Shown: piece by piece, positions 43,560-54,167 of the stretch
How positions within the stretch are numbered: the first letter of the stretch is position 1
Layout: each line of letters opens with the position of its first letter
Source of the DNA: Dipteris shenzhenensis
Lineage: Eukaryota; Polypodiophyta; Polypodiopsida; Gleicheniales
Length of the DNA stretch: 64,000 bases
Strand: one strand, 5' to 3'
Assembly (NCBI GenBank): GCA_047967505.1
Contig: CM106540.1
Notes under the pieces: model-generated
The model's input: the letters and a program-made list of their open reading frames with translations, nothing else
Database searches by the model: none
What the model was told of the DNA's origin: nothing
Made by a program: the position numbers and the translations under genes

Positions 43560-44275
43560 CAAGCAACAAAGAAAGGCATTCAGCAAATGCTCCTCTAGAG
43601 TTGGTGCATGTTGACTTGTGCGGTAAGATGCTTACACAAACCTTGGGGGGATCTTCCTATTTTTTATTGATTGTCGACGACTATAGTAGGAAGATGTGGG
43701 TGTACTTTCTTCGAGAAAAGGCTCAAGCTTTTGGTAAATTAAAAGAATGGCTACATCTTGTTGAAAATGAAACAGGGAGAAAAGTGAAGAAAATCAAATC
43801 GGATGGTGGTGGTGAGTTTGTTTCTATAGAGTTTGGAGATTTTTGCAAGATCAAAGGGATCAAGCGACAAACGACGACACCACATATGCCTCAGTAAAAT
43901 TCGGTTGTTGAATGCCGAATGTGGACCACCGTGGAGATGGGGAGGTGTATGTTGAAAGGTGCTGGACTGCCAAACCACTTTTGGGCTGAGGCTGTCAATA
44001 CTACGATTTACATCCTTAATCATAGCTATACAAAGGCACTCAAAGGTAAAACACCACATAAGGCCTACAGCGGTAAGAAGCCATCTATCTCCCACTTCAG
44101 AACATTTGGGTGTGAATGCTATGCACATGTACCAGACAAACAGAGAAACAAGCTACAACCAAAAAGCACCAAATGTATCTTCTTAGGATATTGTGATGAG
44201 AAGAAAGCTTATAAGTTGTATGACCGAGAGGCAAAGAAGATCATAGCGAGCTGCAATGTGGTGTTCAGGGAGTAG
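43560..44275 (+). pseudogene. Copia-W integrase
   Basis: LVHVDLCGKM and FLLIVDDYSRKMWVYFLREK start the core. KIKSDGGGEFVSIEF gives the second Asp, and after a TAA at 43895 NSVVECRMW keeps the third-site Glu in a degraded context. FWAEAVNTTIYILNHSY and FRTFGCECYAHVPDKQRNKL complete the domain to the stop at 44273. Confidence 0.85.
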
Positions 44276-44470
44276 CCACATGCAGTGGAGGCAGAGAAGA
44301 GCTCTTCCACTTCATCATCAAGTGAAGAGGTAATTCACTATGGACGTATCCTAGGAGCTATAAAGGAGGAGGAAATATGAGATGATGAAGGTATAAGTCA
44401 CCAACCTATTACACCACCAAAGGCGCCATTGCCGTGATGGGTAAGGCAGCTCTATGACCATGATAACTAG

Positions 44471-45235
44471 ATGCCTATGTCTGTTGAGCAGCATGCAGAT
44501 GGACCAAGGCGGTCTCAGAGAATCACGGAGCAAAGGAGGGCTTCTGCTCACATAGTCAATATGGCCTTGATGGCTGAGATTATTGCAAAAGTAAAGGAGC
44601 CTGCGAGTTTGGAGGAAGCACTTGTAGACCGAGATTGGAAAAATGCTATGCAAGTAGAATATGATAGCATCATGAAGAATGAAACTTGGGAGCTGGTAGA
44701 TTGACCACCTAACAAAAAGGTTATTGGCACCAAGTGGGTTTGGAAGGTAAAGTACAAGGCTGATGGGACTTTGGAAAAGTACAAAGCCAGATTGGTTGCA
44801 CAAGGATTTTCGCAAGTTGAAGGGTTTGACTTTCAAGAATCTTTCACTCCAACTGCCAGAATGACCACTATTCGCACAGTACTATCGGTGGCTGCTCATA
44901 AAAAGTGGCTAGTTTATCAAATGGATGTTAAATCAGTATTCTTGAATGGTGACCTCAAGGAGGAGGTGTACGTGGCTCAGCCACCTGGGTTTGAGGCCCC
45001 CCATTCTAAGAACAAGGTATGTAAGCTAAAGAAGGCTCTATATGAGTTGAAACAGGCCCCAAGAGCATGGTACCAATGGATAGACAAATTCTTTCATAAA
45101 TTAAACTTCAAAAGATGTGCCTCAAATGCTAACTTGTATGTGTATAGGAAAGGTGGAAAATCTACTATTATTGTTCTATATGTGGATGATCTCCTTATTA
45201 TAAGTGACTATGAAGACATGATCCAGTAGGCTAGA
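44471..45235 (+). pseudogene. Copia-W reverse transcriptase, first part
   Basis: Linker RRSQRITEQRRASAHIVNMA leads to [19 protein letters not shown], where TGA replaces the CGA of Copia-2. The 152-codon frame 44771-45229 follows with [60 protein letters not shown] and [12 protein letters not shown] (YVDD present). Confidence 0.88.
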
Positions 45236-45241
45236 AAGGCA

Positions 45242-46135
45242 TTGAGCACAGAGTTTGAGATGACAGACTTAGGCTTGATGCACTACCTTTTGGGGATTGA
45301 AGTCTGGCAAGAGCCAGGCAAGATCTTCATCTCTCAGCAAAAATATGCAAGGGAGATCTTGATGGCATTTGGTATGTCTGAGTGCAAGGAGATAGCTACA
45401 CCTATGGAGGTAAATGCGAGGCTATCTATGGAGGATGCCTCACCACCAATAGACATCGGGAGGTACAAGAAGTTGGTCGGTAGTCTCATCTATCTGTGCA
45501 ACACCAGACCGGGACATCAGTTTTGCTATTGGCGTTTTGAGCAGGTTCTCCAATAAGCTCTAGGATAATCATTGGAATGTAGGGATGTGGGTGCTCACGT
45601 ATTGAAGGGCACTCTTGATTATCACATCACTTATGGTACAGGCACTTCCTTAGCTAGTCATTGTGACTCAGATTGGGCTATAGATGTTGATTCCAAGAAA
45701 TCAGTTTCTGGATATTGTTTCTCTTTAGGTTCAGGTATTTTCTCTTGGATCAATAAGAAACAACCAACAGTGGCATTGTCTTCTACCGAGGCTGAGTACA
45801 AGGCAGCATGTTTTGCTACTTGTGAAGTAGTGTGGCTTTAGAGGAGGATCTTATGGCACATGGGACTGCAAGAGGATGAGGCAACTGTATTGAGGTGCGA
45901 CAATCAAAGTTGCATGGCCATTGCTAAAAATCTAGTGTTTCATGCACGCACAAAACATATAGAGATTCAGTATCACTATGTGTATGATTTGATCGAGGAT
46001 GGGATAGTGGAATTGGTCTACTGTCCAACAAAGCAAAATGGAGTAGATATCTTCACCAAGGCACTCAGGAAGGATCAGCTTCAAGGTCATCTTCAGAGAC
46101 TCCGAGAAGATAGTTCACCTATAGGTGGACATTGA
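45242..46135 (+). pseudogene. Copia-W RT end and RNase H
   Basis: MTDLGLMHYLLGIEVWQEPG opens the piece. A frameshift near 45510 breaks the SLIYLCNTRP(D) region. The RNase H frames read [60 protein letters not shown] and VDIFTKALRKDQLQGHLQRL, ending at the TGA at 46133. Confidence 0.88.
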
Positions 46136-46142
46136 GGGGGGG
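46130..46142 (+). other. Copia-W polypurine tract
   Basis: CATTGAGGGGGGG directly before the 3' LTR; nearly the same as in Copia-2. Confidence 0.9.
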
Positions 46143-46777
46143 TGTTAGATATGCTCAATGCCCCACCCTCCTGGTAACCACCAGTGGTCCAAGCTACTCA
46201 AGTTGTAAGGCCCCCATATGAGGAGAAGCCATGTGTGAGCCTAGGACACTGGATGCATCCTGACTTGCATGTCTAATGAGGTCTATCAATGAGACCGTTG
46301 ATGGTAAGGAAGGTGATTGTGTGGGAGCCCCTTATTCTTGTAGGGGCTTGGGGGCCAACAACCCCCTTGGGGATGAGAGCCCCGAGGTGATGGTATAGGG
46401 AATATTCCTTGAATATTCCATGGATGACTAGTCGGTTCCACCGACTAGGTTGACTGGTCAACTCCACCAACTAGGTTGACTGGTGGGTTCCACGGGCTAT
46501 GTTGATCCGACTACCACCCTCATAGCTATAAAGAGGCAACCTCCCCAATCCATTGCATCAGATCGGTTCAGATCAGATCAGATCTTCCAGCTAGTAGCTC
46601 TTCACCTAGTATCTCTCTAGATCGCCATCTAAGCTCCACTATGGGAGTGCACGGGTGGATGGAGCCATCATCTGTACTACTTTAGTATTGAAGGAAAATT
46701 TTATTCATCTCCAATTTGATGTGTACTCTCTATTCTTTATTCAGTTTTTATGTTCTGCTATGCCGTGTAATTTAACA
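46143..46777 (+). repeat. Copia-W 3' LTR
   Basis: 635 bp, TGTTAGATATGCTCAATG to GTGTAATTTAACA. Confidence 0.92.
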
Positions 46778-47260
46778 AGATGCAAAGGAGATGCTTGTAG
46801 CTTGTGATACTGTCGGTGTAAGTTGTGAAGCTTACACATACGTTTTTAAAAATTTCAAGTTTGCTATTCTAGGAAATTATAAGAAGTCGATGGTGCCACT
46901 ACCCATGCCTTGGTCTGTGAGGCATGCACAGTGAGAAACAAACCAATGTGCAAGAGAAATGCTTGGAGGGTACCATTTCGTAAGGGGCACAATGACTTAG
47001 AAGAGTAAAAAGAAATCTAGTTTGCAAACCTTTGAGATGAATTCTCTCAACAATGTCTACTTAGATGTTGTGAGAAATTGCAACAAGCAATGGTCAAATT
47101 CTATGGCATGAGAGAAGATGGTAAGAGGAAATCCATTACAGCATTGCACTTTACTTAGTTCATTTCGTATATCGTGTTTATCCTAACTATTTCTCTCTAT
47201 TATTATACAAAATGCAATGGAAAGCTCATATTCATCATCAAAATGAATGAATCTCAATTG
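46778..47260. other. Non-TE flank with a scrap shared with relic Y
   Basis: No recognised domain. The segment 47108-47138 is identical, in reverse complement, to part of the 51-bp insertion in relic Y. One plus frame here reads AMVKFYGMREDGKRKSITAL, so it was probably coding. Confidence 0.4.
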
Positions 47261-47600
47261 GTGAAAGAACACAAGTTAGAGGGAGTGAGCATCTACATCA
47301 TGAACAAAGCCTTATCCTTCGTTCAAGGGAATGAGGAAGTAGAGCAAGATTTCTTAGCTCAATCAAAGAAAGATATACGGTGGGTTGCAGCATTTGAGAC
47401 TTTGAAAGAGTGTCATGAGGCATTGAGGTGGTAAAAGAACACAAGTTAGAGAGAGTGATCATCTACATCATGAACAAAGCCTTATCCTTTGTTCAAGGGA
47501 ACGAGGAAGTAGAGCAATATTTCTCAGCTCAATCAGAGAAATATATATGGTGGCTTGCAGCATTTGAGACTCCGAAAGAGTGTCATGAGGCATTGAGGTG
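47261..47600 (+). repeat. 170-bp tandem duplication with open frames
   Basis: GTGAAAGAACACAAGTTAGA starts at 47261, and the unit recurs at 47431 (GTAAAAGAAC...). Both copies encode the same acidic peptide (MNKALSFVQGNEEVEQ, then AFET.KECHEALRW) with only conservative changes. No known family was recognised. Confidence 0.85.
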
Positions 47601-47778
47601 GGATCTACATAGAACAAGAATCCCATCAATGATCGAAAATGGCATTCTCTCTTGTAGCCAAACGCAAGCTCCTAATTGCTCCCAAGAGGGAGGGGGAGAC
47701 AAGGGGGGGTTGGAGGGGGCAAGAGGGGGAGGGGGCAAGGTGGAACCCTAACATAAATGAAAGGGGTCTAAAAGACAA

Positions 47779-47810
47779 TGGGCCCATATAAAACTTTTTT
47801 AAAACCCTAA
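47779..47810 (+). promoter_or_regulatory. Promoter-like cluster: TGGGCC, TATA box, telo-box
   Basis: TGGGCCCA (47779-47786, site II / TCP-type motif), TATAAAA (47787-47793) and AAACCCTAA (47802-47810, telo-box) lie within 32 bp. The H3-like start at 47824 is 14 bp downstream of the telo-box; the other possible ATG is at 47890. In plants, site II and telo-box elements mark promoters of genes used in cycling cells (ribosomal proteins, PCNA, histones). The TATA box is close to 47824, so transcription might start downstream and use 47890, or the spacing has decayed. Confidence 0.6.
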
Positions 47811-47823
47811 CTCTCATTTTTTG

Positions 47824-48935
47824 ATGGAAAGAGTCAAGAGCACAGCCAGAACCACATGACGCTTCCTCCACCCTTCTTCCTCCACTTCCATGGCATCTAT
47901 CCATGAGCTCTCCCCCAAGTTCCATGAGCCCTGCATGAGCTCTCTCCCAAGTCTCATGAGCCTTCCCCTCCCCGTGAGCCTTCCCCTCCGCATGAGCCTT
48001 CCCCTCCCCGTTAGCCCTCTCCCAAGTCCCAAGAGCATGAGCCCTCCAACAACTCTCGTGAACCCTCCCCAAAACCCCTTGAGCCAACCCCCAACTCCCA
48101 GAAGGACTCTAGAAACTCTTTTGTTGATGATTGAGTACTGTAGGATGCCCTCCCCTAATAGTCATGATAGAGTTGCTCTGAGATCTCCTCCCCATGACCA
48201 AGATCAGTACATTTCCCCTCCTGATGAGAGACAAGCCACCCCTCATGAGAGGACCCCCATGTCTCCCCCAAATGAGCAAAATGTTTTCAAGAACCTCCTC
48301 GATATCAAGAAGCTTTTGGAGAGGATTCTTGATAAGAAAATTGCAAAAAAGAGTACCATCATCCGTGTCTCGATTCTACAACCCATCATGGACATAGTTC
48401 CTATGCCCATGCAACCACTAGAGAAGCCTAGGGTCAGGACAAAGTAGATGCCAAGGAAACCACATCACAACAAGGACCTAAGGAAAGGCGCAAGCTCAAG
48501 TCGGCCATGAGAGGAGTATTCAGAGTAGGATTAGCATAGAGAATAGCAATGCAAGAAGTTCAAAGTAGATAGGATAACATGGAGCCATGTTCGGGTACCT
48601 ATATGGCCTCCACCAAGAGTTAAGAAGCCATACAAACTAAAACCAGGAGTGAGGGCCCTAAGGGAGATCAGATAGCTGCAAAAGAGAATCGACAACCTAT
48701 CTTGCATGTTCCTTTCCAATGTGTTGTATGAGAGATAGCACAGGGGTACAAGGATGACATGCAGTTCAGCACAGGAGCTATGGGGGTGCTCCAGGAGGCT
48801 AAGGATCAAGTCACCACCACTTTGTTCAAGGATGCCAACTTGTGTGCCATCCATGCAAAGTGCATCACAATCATTGACAAGGACATGGCTCTAGTGAAGT
48901 GGCCTACGGATGGACCCAAGCTTGAAGCCATATAA
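47824..48935 (+). pseudogene. Histone H3-like pseudogene with expanded Ser/Pro tail
   Basis: One reading frame from ATG 47824 starts MERVKSTARTT, close to the H3 N-terminus MARTKQTARKS. It then runs through a long tail (47857-48600) rich in SPP, SPK and EPSPP motifs and enters a histone fold at 48607: VKKPYKLKPGVRALREIR, then LQKRIDNL. A 1-base frameshift at 48727-48732 leads to EIAQGYKDDMQFSTGAMGVL, LQEA, LFKDANLCAIHAKCITII and KDMAL, with a TAA at 48933. These match canonical H3 blocks (VKKPHRYRPG, ALREIR, EIAQDFKTDL, LQEA, NLCAIHAKRVTI). No loop-1 expansion typical of plant CENH3 is seen. Stops occur at 47857, 48445, 48508, 48523, 48529, 48544, 48673 and 48736. No intron is present. The tail of about 260 residues replaces the normal 35 or so. 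Histone identity is clear; tail membership rests on frame continuity. Confidence 0.8.
47893..48075 (+). repeat. Degenerate CATGAGCC(TT)CCCC(TCC) repeats in the H3-like tail
   Basis: Short imperfect units encode HELSPK-HEP and EPSPP-type peptides. After the first unit, the natural-looking repeat frame (HELSPKSHEPSPPREPSPPH) is +2 to the H3 start frame, while the start frame itself stays open. An indel inside the repeat array is therefore likely. Confidence 0.7.
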
Positions 48936-48961
48936 TATCTTAGAGCCCACCCTTAGGACTT

Positions 48962-48966
48962 AGATG
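48962..48966 (+). repeat. Copia-3 target-site duplication, left
   Basis: AGATG; matched by AGATG at 54423-54427. Confidence 0.9.
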
Positions 48967-49249
48967 TGTTGAGATATCAAGCTCTCCTGGATGACTATCA
49001 TTTATGTCACCGCCTATGTTAGTTGTACTCGTGGTGTAGTTAGACTACCACGTATGTTTTTGGTTTGGGTTCACATATGAACCACGTATTCTAGGTTTTG
49101 ACATATAGGGTATTTCCCTCTTCTATTGTATTGTTGTTGTGTGCAAAAGTGAAGAAAGGCTTCACCCTCCAACCTTGTGTCCTCTCTCTTTTGTGTGTAG
49201 TGAAGAAAGCTGAACTTGAGTCTCCTATCTCTCTCCCTTATTCTTTACA
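48967..49249 (+). repeat. Copia-3 5' LTR
   Basis: 283 bp, TGTTGAGATATCAAGC to TTATTCTTTACA. Confidence 0.97.
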
Positions 49250-49262
49250 TGGTATCAGAGCC
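49250..49262 (+). promoter_or_regulatory. Copia-3 primer-binding site
   Basis: TGGTATCAGAGCC abutting the 5' LTR; exact initiator-Met tRNA complement. Confidence 0.95.
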
Positions 49263-49827
49263 TTGTTCGTGGTAAGGAGCTCAAGAAAGCAAGCCAAATT
49301 TGTGGTGTCCTGGTAAGAGGACCAGTGTAGCTTTCCTATTTCGAGTTTGGGTGCAAATCTCTGCAGGTAGCACAGCCAGAAGTGCAAGAGTGCACTGTTA
49401 CAGATTGAGAGGCCCTTCGCGGTGTGGCGAGAGCGCAGTATATGCTGCGGGTGAGGGCGAAGCCCTCAGTGACTTTATTTTTTTGATTTGAGGCCGTTTC
49501 GGGGCCCGTTTTGAAGGCGCAAGTTCTTCACAGGCACTCAAAAAAAGGCCCTGTTTTTCGCTGTGCGACCACTGCATGGCTAGTCGGTGGAAAGGTGCCA
49601 CAGAAATTGCATCGTATGCCTTTGTGCAGAGATATTGGGAGTTGCAGGTTCATGCCTATTGCCTGTTGATGCAAAATCGTCACTAGGAAGTGACTGTGTG
49701 GTGAAATACCACTTTCGTCAGTGTTGCAGATCTGCCCCTGTGAGGCCTTTTGCAGAAGTTTTGCTATTTGCCCTTGTGAGGCATTTGCTGTGTTTACAGG
49801 TTGCTGTTGCAATTCGTGATTTGTAAA
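49263..49827 (+). other. Copia-3 leader
   Basis: 565 bp without a coding signal. It carries GAGGC/GAGGCCTTTTGC-type repeats near 49480-49510 and 49740-49790. Confidence 0.6.
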
Positions 49828-52800
49828 ATGTCTGAGAATCTGTCTACCATTGTCAGTGAGAAGCTTGACAAGAACAACTTCCAAGCATGGAAGTTCAGGA
49901 TGACAAACTTCCTTATGGGAAAGGGAGTTTGGGATTACATCAGTGGTGAAACTACAGAACCAGTTTTGGGTGCTGCTCCCACTCCTACTGAATTGAAGGC
50001 CTTTAAAGAATGGCATGAAAAAGCCAGAAAATGCTTGTATTGGCTGTTTGTTAGCATTTCAGATTCTATGATTGTGCATATACAGGATGTAGAGACGCCT
50101 AAGGAGGCATGGGATACATTGGTGAAGCTGTATAGCACAAATACCAAAGCACGAAAGATGCAGCTAAAGCAGGAGTTGCACAATGTGCAAAGGAAAAATC
50201 TGAATATAAATGAGTATTCTTTGAAGGTGAAAGGCCTTGCAGATTCTCTTGCCTCCATTGGAGCACCTGTTGATGATGAGGACTTAGTGTCCGTGACCTT
50301 GAATGGTCTTGGGAAAGATTATGCACAGTTTCGGACATCCATTGGAGTCCGTGAAACATTTCCTGATTTTCAGGAACTTATTGCTCTCTTGCTGAGTGAA
50401 GAGCAAAGGAATGGTGGTTCAGCCACCTCAACTTCTCAAGAGACTGCTTTCTACTCGAATACAGGTAGAGGCAGGGGTAGAGGAAGAGGCCGTTTTGGTG
50501 GCCGTGCAGGAAATCAGAACCAACAGCAACAACAGGAAAACCAGTCCTATGGAGGAGGACGTGGTAGTTCTAGAGGCAGGGGGAGCCAAAGAGGCCGTGG
50601 TTCATGGCAAAGGAACCAGCAAGTAAATAGCAGCACAGAATGCTATTATTGTGGAAAGCCTGGACACAAGGAGAATACATGCTATAAAAAGCAGAATGAC
50701 ATCAAAAGTGGGAAGTTGCAGCAAAGCAACTATGCATCATCAAGTGGGCATGGTGACGATAGAAATGAGCACCTTTTTGTGATGCAGCATATGGTTAACT
50801 CCATGTCAGGAGATGCTGCAGCTTGCAATGATGTTTGGTATGTTGATTCAGGTGCCTCTAACCACATGACCAGTCATGGTGAGTGGTTTCATGATGTTAG
50901 AAATTTGGATAAGCCAGGTTATATTGAAACAAGTGATGATACTGCGCACCCAATTACGCAGGTTGGTAAAGTGCCATTGGCTATGCAGGATGGCAAAACG
51001 AAGTACTTGGCAGATGTACTTCATGTTCCAAAAATCACTAAGAACCTGGTTTCAGTTGGCCAGATGGTTGAGCAAGGTCTACAGGTTAGATTTAATCCTG
51101 ATGGATGCTTTGTTGAGGACTTGAAAAATAAGTGCCGCTTGGTTGCGAAAGGCAACAAAAATGGCAGAATGTTCACCTTGGATGTTGATATGCCTGAAGT
51201 GAAAGCTGCTATGTTTGCGCATGGGAGAGGTGTCATTGCAGATATTGAGATATGGCACAAGCGCATTGGGCACGTGAATATACAAAGGCTGAAATCTATG
51301 CAAACGAAAAACATTGTTGCAGGTTTGCCTAAATTCAGAGTTGAGGGAATGCAAAAGGTATGTGAAGCATGCCAAATGGGTAAGCAGGCCAGACATGCAT
51401 TTCCCAAAAATGCTAAGGTGAGCAGAAGACCTTTGGAAGTAATCCATTCAGATGTTTGGACAACCAAAGCTGCTTCTATTGGTGGATGCCATTATTATGT
51501 GACGTTTATTGATGACTACACTAGGAAGGTGTGGATTTATTTTATGAAGCACAAAAGTGAAGTGTTCAGCCATTTCAAGGCTTTTAAGGCCATGGTTGAA
51601 AAAGAGAAAGGTGTGCATATTAAAGTGCTAAGATCTGATCGAGGGGGAGAGTACTTTTCAGAAGAATTTTGTGAATATCTGAAAGAACAGGGAATTCAAA
51701 GGAAGTACTCATGCAGGTCTACCCCTCAGCAGAATGGGGTTGCAGAAAGGAAGAACAGGCATATTGCAGAAGTAGGACGAGCGATCCTAAATGAGAAAAA
51801 CATGCCTGATTACTTTTGGGCTGAAGCAGTAGCAACTGCTGTTTATATTATGAACAGAACCCCCACTGCAGCTGTCCATGGCATGACGCCTGAAGAAATG
51901 TATACAGGCCAAAAACCAGATATTTCTCACTTGAAGGTATTTGGTTGCATAGCTTATGTTCATGTTCCTGATGAGAAGAGAACAAAGCTGGATCCAAAGG
52001 CAGAAAAATGCATCTTTATTGGATATGCTCTGCACCAGAAAGGGTATCGCTGTTATAACCCTTCCACCCGCAAAATGCAAGTGAGCAGAGATGTTGTTTT
52101 TGATGAAATGCGCAGTTGGTATGCACCAACTGTTATGGTAGGAGATGCAGATGTAGGAAATGGGAATGCTGCAATAAATGCAGAGCAGCAATCTCAAGCC
52201 TTGAGTGGACCCAGAGAGTCCTCTACTAGTGGATCTAATGCATGGACAGGGAGATTGAGATCTAGTGAATCGTCACATGGCAGTCCTGATAGTGTTGTGC
52301 AGGTATCACATAAAGGAAAAGAAAAAGTGGACCATGCTCCAGTGTTTGATGTGTCTGCTGGTAGCTCTCATGTTGATGGAGAGTCAAGTGGCTCTGAAAT
52401 GAGCCTTGATGAGGAACTTGGGATTCCCTCTGTTGTTACACCTGGTGCAAGGAAAAGCAGGCATGATTTAAAGACTCCTGCAACTGATCCAGTTGTACGG
52501 AGGTCCACTCGTATTAAGTATCCAGTTGATAGGTTGAGATATGATGGGTATACAGCACATCACTATGCTTATATGGTCAAGGTTCTAGAGGAGCCAGAGC
52601 CCACATGTTTTGAGGATGCAGCAGGGCATAAAAATTGGGAAGCAGCTATGGATGAAGAGATGGCTGCCTTGGATGCAAACCACACTTGGGATTTGATGCC
52701 TTTGCCTCATGATAAGAAGGCTATTGGCTGCAAGTGGGTTTACAAAGTAAAGCACAATGCTGATGGGTCTGTTAGCAGGTACAAGGCAAGATTGGTGGCC

Positions 52801-52929
52801 AAAGGTTTTGCGCAGACATATGGAATTGACTATGAGGAAACTTTCAGCCCAGTTACAAGGATGGCAACCGTGAGAGCAGTAATTGCTATGGCTGCTGCAA
52901 AGGGAGGTCTTTGCATCAGATGGATGTGA
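49828..52929 (+). CDS. Copia-3 Gag-Pol, 5' part (Gag, PR, IN, RT start)
   Basis: I choose ATG 49828 ([20 protein letters not shown]) because it gives the standard Copia Gag start; an in-frame ATG at 49801 adds nine hydrophobic residues. Residues 1-205 are UBN2-type Gag, about 210-265 an RG/Q-rich linker, and 272-285 a zinc knuckle [14 protein letters not shown]. The protease site [11 protein letters not shown] is near 340, and GAG-pre-integrase ([10 protein letters not shown]) is at about 474-530. Integrase has the D-D-E triad at about 542, 604 and 640 ([21 protein letters not shown]), giving the canonical 35-residue spacing. An acidic linker and the RT N-terminus ([20 protein letters not shown]) follow. 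The frame ends artificially at 52929 after the deletion. Confidence 0.95.
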   Translation: MSENLSTIVSEKLDKNNFQAWKFRMTNFLMGKGVWDYISGETTEPVLGAAPTPTELKAFKEWHEKARKCLYWLFVSISDSMIVHIQDVETPKEAWDTLVKLYSTNTKARKMQLKQELHNVQRKNLNINEYSLKVKGLADSLASIGAPVDDEDLVSVTLNGLGKDYAQFRTSIGVRETFPDFQELIALLLSEEQRNGGSATSTSQETAFYSNTGRGRGRGRGRFGGRAGNQNQQQQQENQSYGGGRGSSRGRGSQRGRGSWQRNQQVNSSTECYYCGKPGHKENTCYKKQNDIKSGKLQQSNYASSSGHGDDRNEHLFVMQHMVNSMSGDAAACNDVWYVDSGASNHMTSHGEWFHDVRNLDKPGYIETSDDTAHPITQVGKVPLAMQDGKTKYLADVLHVPKITKNLVSVGQMVEQGLQVRFNPDGCFVEDLKNKCRLVAKGNKNGRMFTLDVDMPEVKAAMFAHGRGVIADIEIWHKRIGHVNIQRLKSMQTKNIVAGLPKFRVEGMQKVCEACQMGKQARHAFPKNAKVSRRPLEVIHSDVWTTKAASIGGCHYYVTFIDDYTRKVWIYFMKHKSEVFSHFKAFKAMVEKEKGVHIKVLRSDRGGEYFSEEFCEYLKEQGIQRKYSCRSTPQQNGVAERKNRHIAEVGRAILNEKNMPDYFWAEAVATAVYIMNRTPTAAVHGMTPEEMYTGQKPDISHLKVFGCIAYVHVPDEKRTKLDPKAEKCIFIGYALHQKGYRCYNPSTRKMQVSRDVVFDEMRSWYAPTVMVGDADVGNGNAAINAEQQSQALSGPRESSTSGSNAWTGRLRSSESSHGSPDSVVQVSHKGKEKVDHAPVFDVSAGSSHVDGESSGSEMSLDEELGIPSVVTPGARKSRHDLKTPATDPVVRRSTRIKYPVDRLRYDGYTAHHYAYMVKVLEEPEPTCFEDAAGHKNWEAAMDEEMAALDANHTWDLMPLPHDKKAIGCKWVYKVKHNADGSVSRYKARLVAKGFAQTYGIDYEETFSPVTRMATVRAVIAMAAAKGGLCIRWM

Positions 52930-54167
52930 AAAATGCCTTCTTGCATGGTGATTTGCAGGAAGAGGTTTATATGATGCAGCCAGAAGGTTATGAGGATAAT
53001 TCACACCCCGATTTTGTATGCAGGTTGCGCAAAGCCTTGTATGGCTTAAAACAGGCGCCGAGGGCATGGTCAGACAAGATAGGGCAATATCTTGTCACTA
53101 TTGGATTTCAGATTTCCAATTCAGATTTTTCACTTTATGTGAAAAGGACAAACAGAGGGATTGTGCTTATAGTCATCTATGTTGATGACTTGATTATTAC
53201 AGGTGATAGTGATGCAGACATTAATGAAGTGAAGCTGCTGTTGAAGCAGAAATTTGAGATGAAGGATTTGGGAGAGCTGCGTTACTTCTTGGGCATTGAG
53301 GTTATTAGATCCCCGAGTGGGATATGGCTATTGCAAAGGCAATACGGTTTGGACATGCTGTCCAAATATGGGATGACAGGCTGTAAGCCTATTTCTATTC
53401 CATTGGAGCAGAATGTGAAGCTCAATGCAGAGACAGGTGAGCTTCTTGAAGATATTACTATGTACAGGCGCATAGTAGGTAGCTTGATTTACATGACTAT
53501 AACTAGACCAGATTTGAGCTATGCTGTGGGGCTGGTAAGTCAGTTTATGCAGGCACCGAGGAAGCCACACTTGGATGTGGCTAGGCGGATACTGCAGTAT
53601 GTGAAGTCCACATTGCATTATGGACTGTTTTATGAAGCTGGGTGTGCATTACAGGTACATGGATACACAGATGCTGATTGGGCTGGTAGTGTCTCAGACA
53701 GGAGATCTACTAGTGGTTTTATGTTTTCCCTTGGGAGTGGTGCCATCAGTTGGAGCAGCAAGAAGCAGCCAAAAGTTGCCTTGTCGAGCACAGAGGCTGA
53801 GTACAGGGGTGCAGCAATGGCTGCATGTGAGGTAGCTTGGTTACGGAAGCTACTTGCAGATATGGGACAGTCAATTCATGGAGCAGTTGTCATTCATTGT
53901 GACAACATTAGCAGCATCATGCTTGCTAATAACCCAGTTTATCATGCTAGAACGAAGCACATTGAGGTGCATTATCACTTTGTGAGAGAGAAGGTTCTAG
54001 CTGGTGAGATTGATCTTGTCTATGTCAGCACTGAGGAGCAGGTGGCTGATATTTTTACGAAGGCATTGGGTACCGAGAAGCTTCGCAGATTTAGGAGCTT
54101 GCTTGGTGTACGTGAGATGGATTTGAGCTTGAGGGGGAGTGTTGAGATATCAAGCTCTCCTGGATGA
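52911..54167 (+). CDS. Copia-3 Pol, 3' part (RT palm, RNase H)
   Basis: The frame resumes at [20 protein letters not shown], one base out of phase with the upstream part. It has [28 protein letters not shown] (catalytic YVDD), and [15 protein letters not shown]. RNase H follows with [60 protein letters not shown] and [20 protein letters not shown]. It stops inside the 3' LTR at 54167. Apart from the single frameshift the polyprotein would be full length. Confidence 0.95.
   Translation: MHQMDVKNAFLHGDLQEEVYMMQPEGYEDNSHPDFVCRLRKALYGLKQAPRAWSDKIGQYLVTIGFQISNSDFSLYVKRTNRGIVLIVIYVDDLIITGDSDADINEVKLLLKQKFEMKDLGELRYFLGIEVIRSPSGIWLLQRQYGLDMLSKYGMTGCKPISIPLEQNVKLNAETGELLEDITMYRRIVGSLIYMTITRPDLSYAVGLVSQFMQAPRKPHLDVARRILQYVKSTLHYGLFYEAGCALQVHGYTDADWAGSVSDRRSTSGFMFSLGSGAISWSSKKQPKVALSSTEAEYRGAAMAACEVAWLRKLLADMGQSIHGAVVIHCDNISSIMLANNPVYHARTKHIEVHYHFVREKVLAGEIDLVYVSTEEQVADIFTKALGTEKLRRFRSLLGVREMDLSLRGSVEISSSPG
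54128..54139 (+). other. Copia-3 polypurine tract
   Basis: CTTGAGGGGGAG directly before the 3' LTR. Confidence 0.9.

Larger units (their letters stand above)
41901..46777 (+). mobile_element. Copia-W: decayed Copia with truncated 5' LTR
   Basis: Same family as Copia-2 (LTRs start TGTTAGATAT; Gag and Pol alike) but with integrase. It has a 75-bp 5' LTR remnant (41901-41975), primer site, gag, protease, integrase (43590-44275), RT (44471-45230), RNase H (to 46135), polypurine tract and a full 635-bp 3' LTR (46143-46777). Several in-frame stops fall at Trp, Arg and Gln codons of relatives, for example TGA for CGA in the LVDRPP block at 44703. It is head-to-head with relic Z. Confidence 0.92.

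Noticed and set aside
47824-48935. Assignment of the H3-like relic as centromeric CENH3
   Set aside because: The EIAQ..KDDMQF segment matches canonical H3 length and sequence; the longer loop 1 and Thr/Trp pattern of plant CENH3 are not visible. A long tail alone is not enough.
50396-50626. Overlapping frame inside Copia-3 gag
   Set aside because: It lies in another frame over the RG-rich linker of an intact Gag and has no signal of its own.
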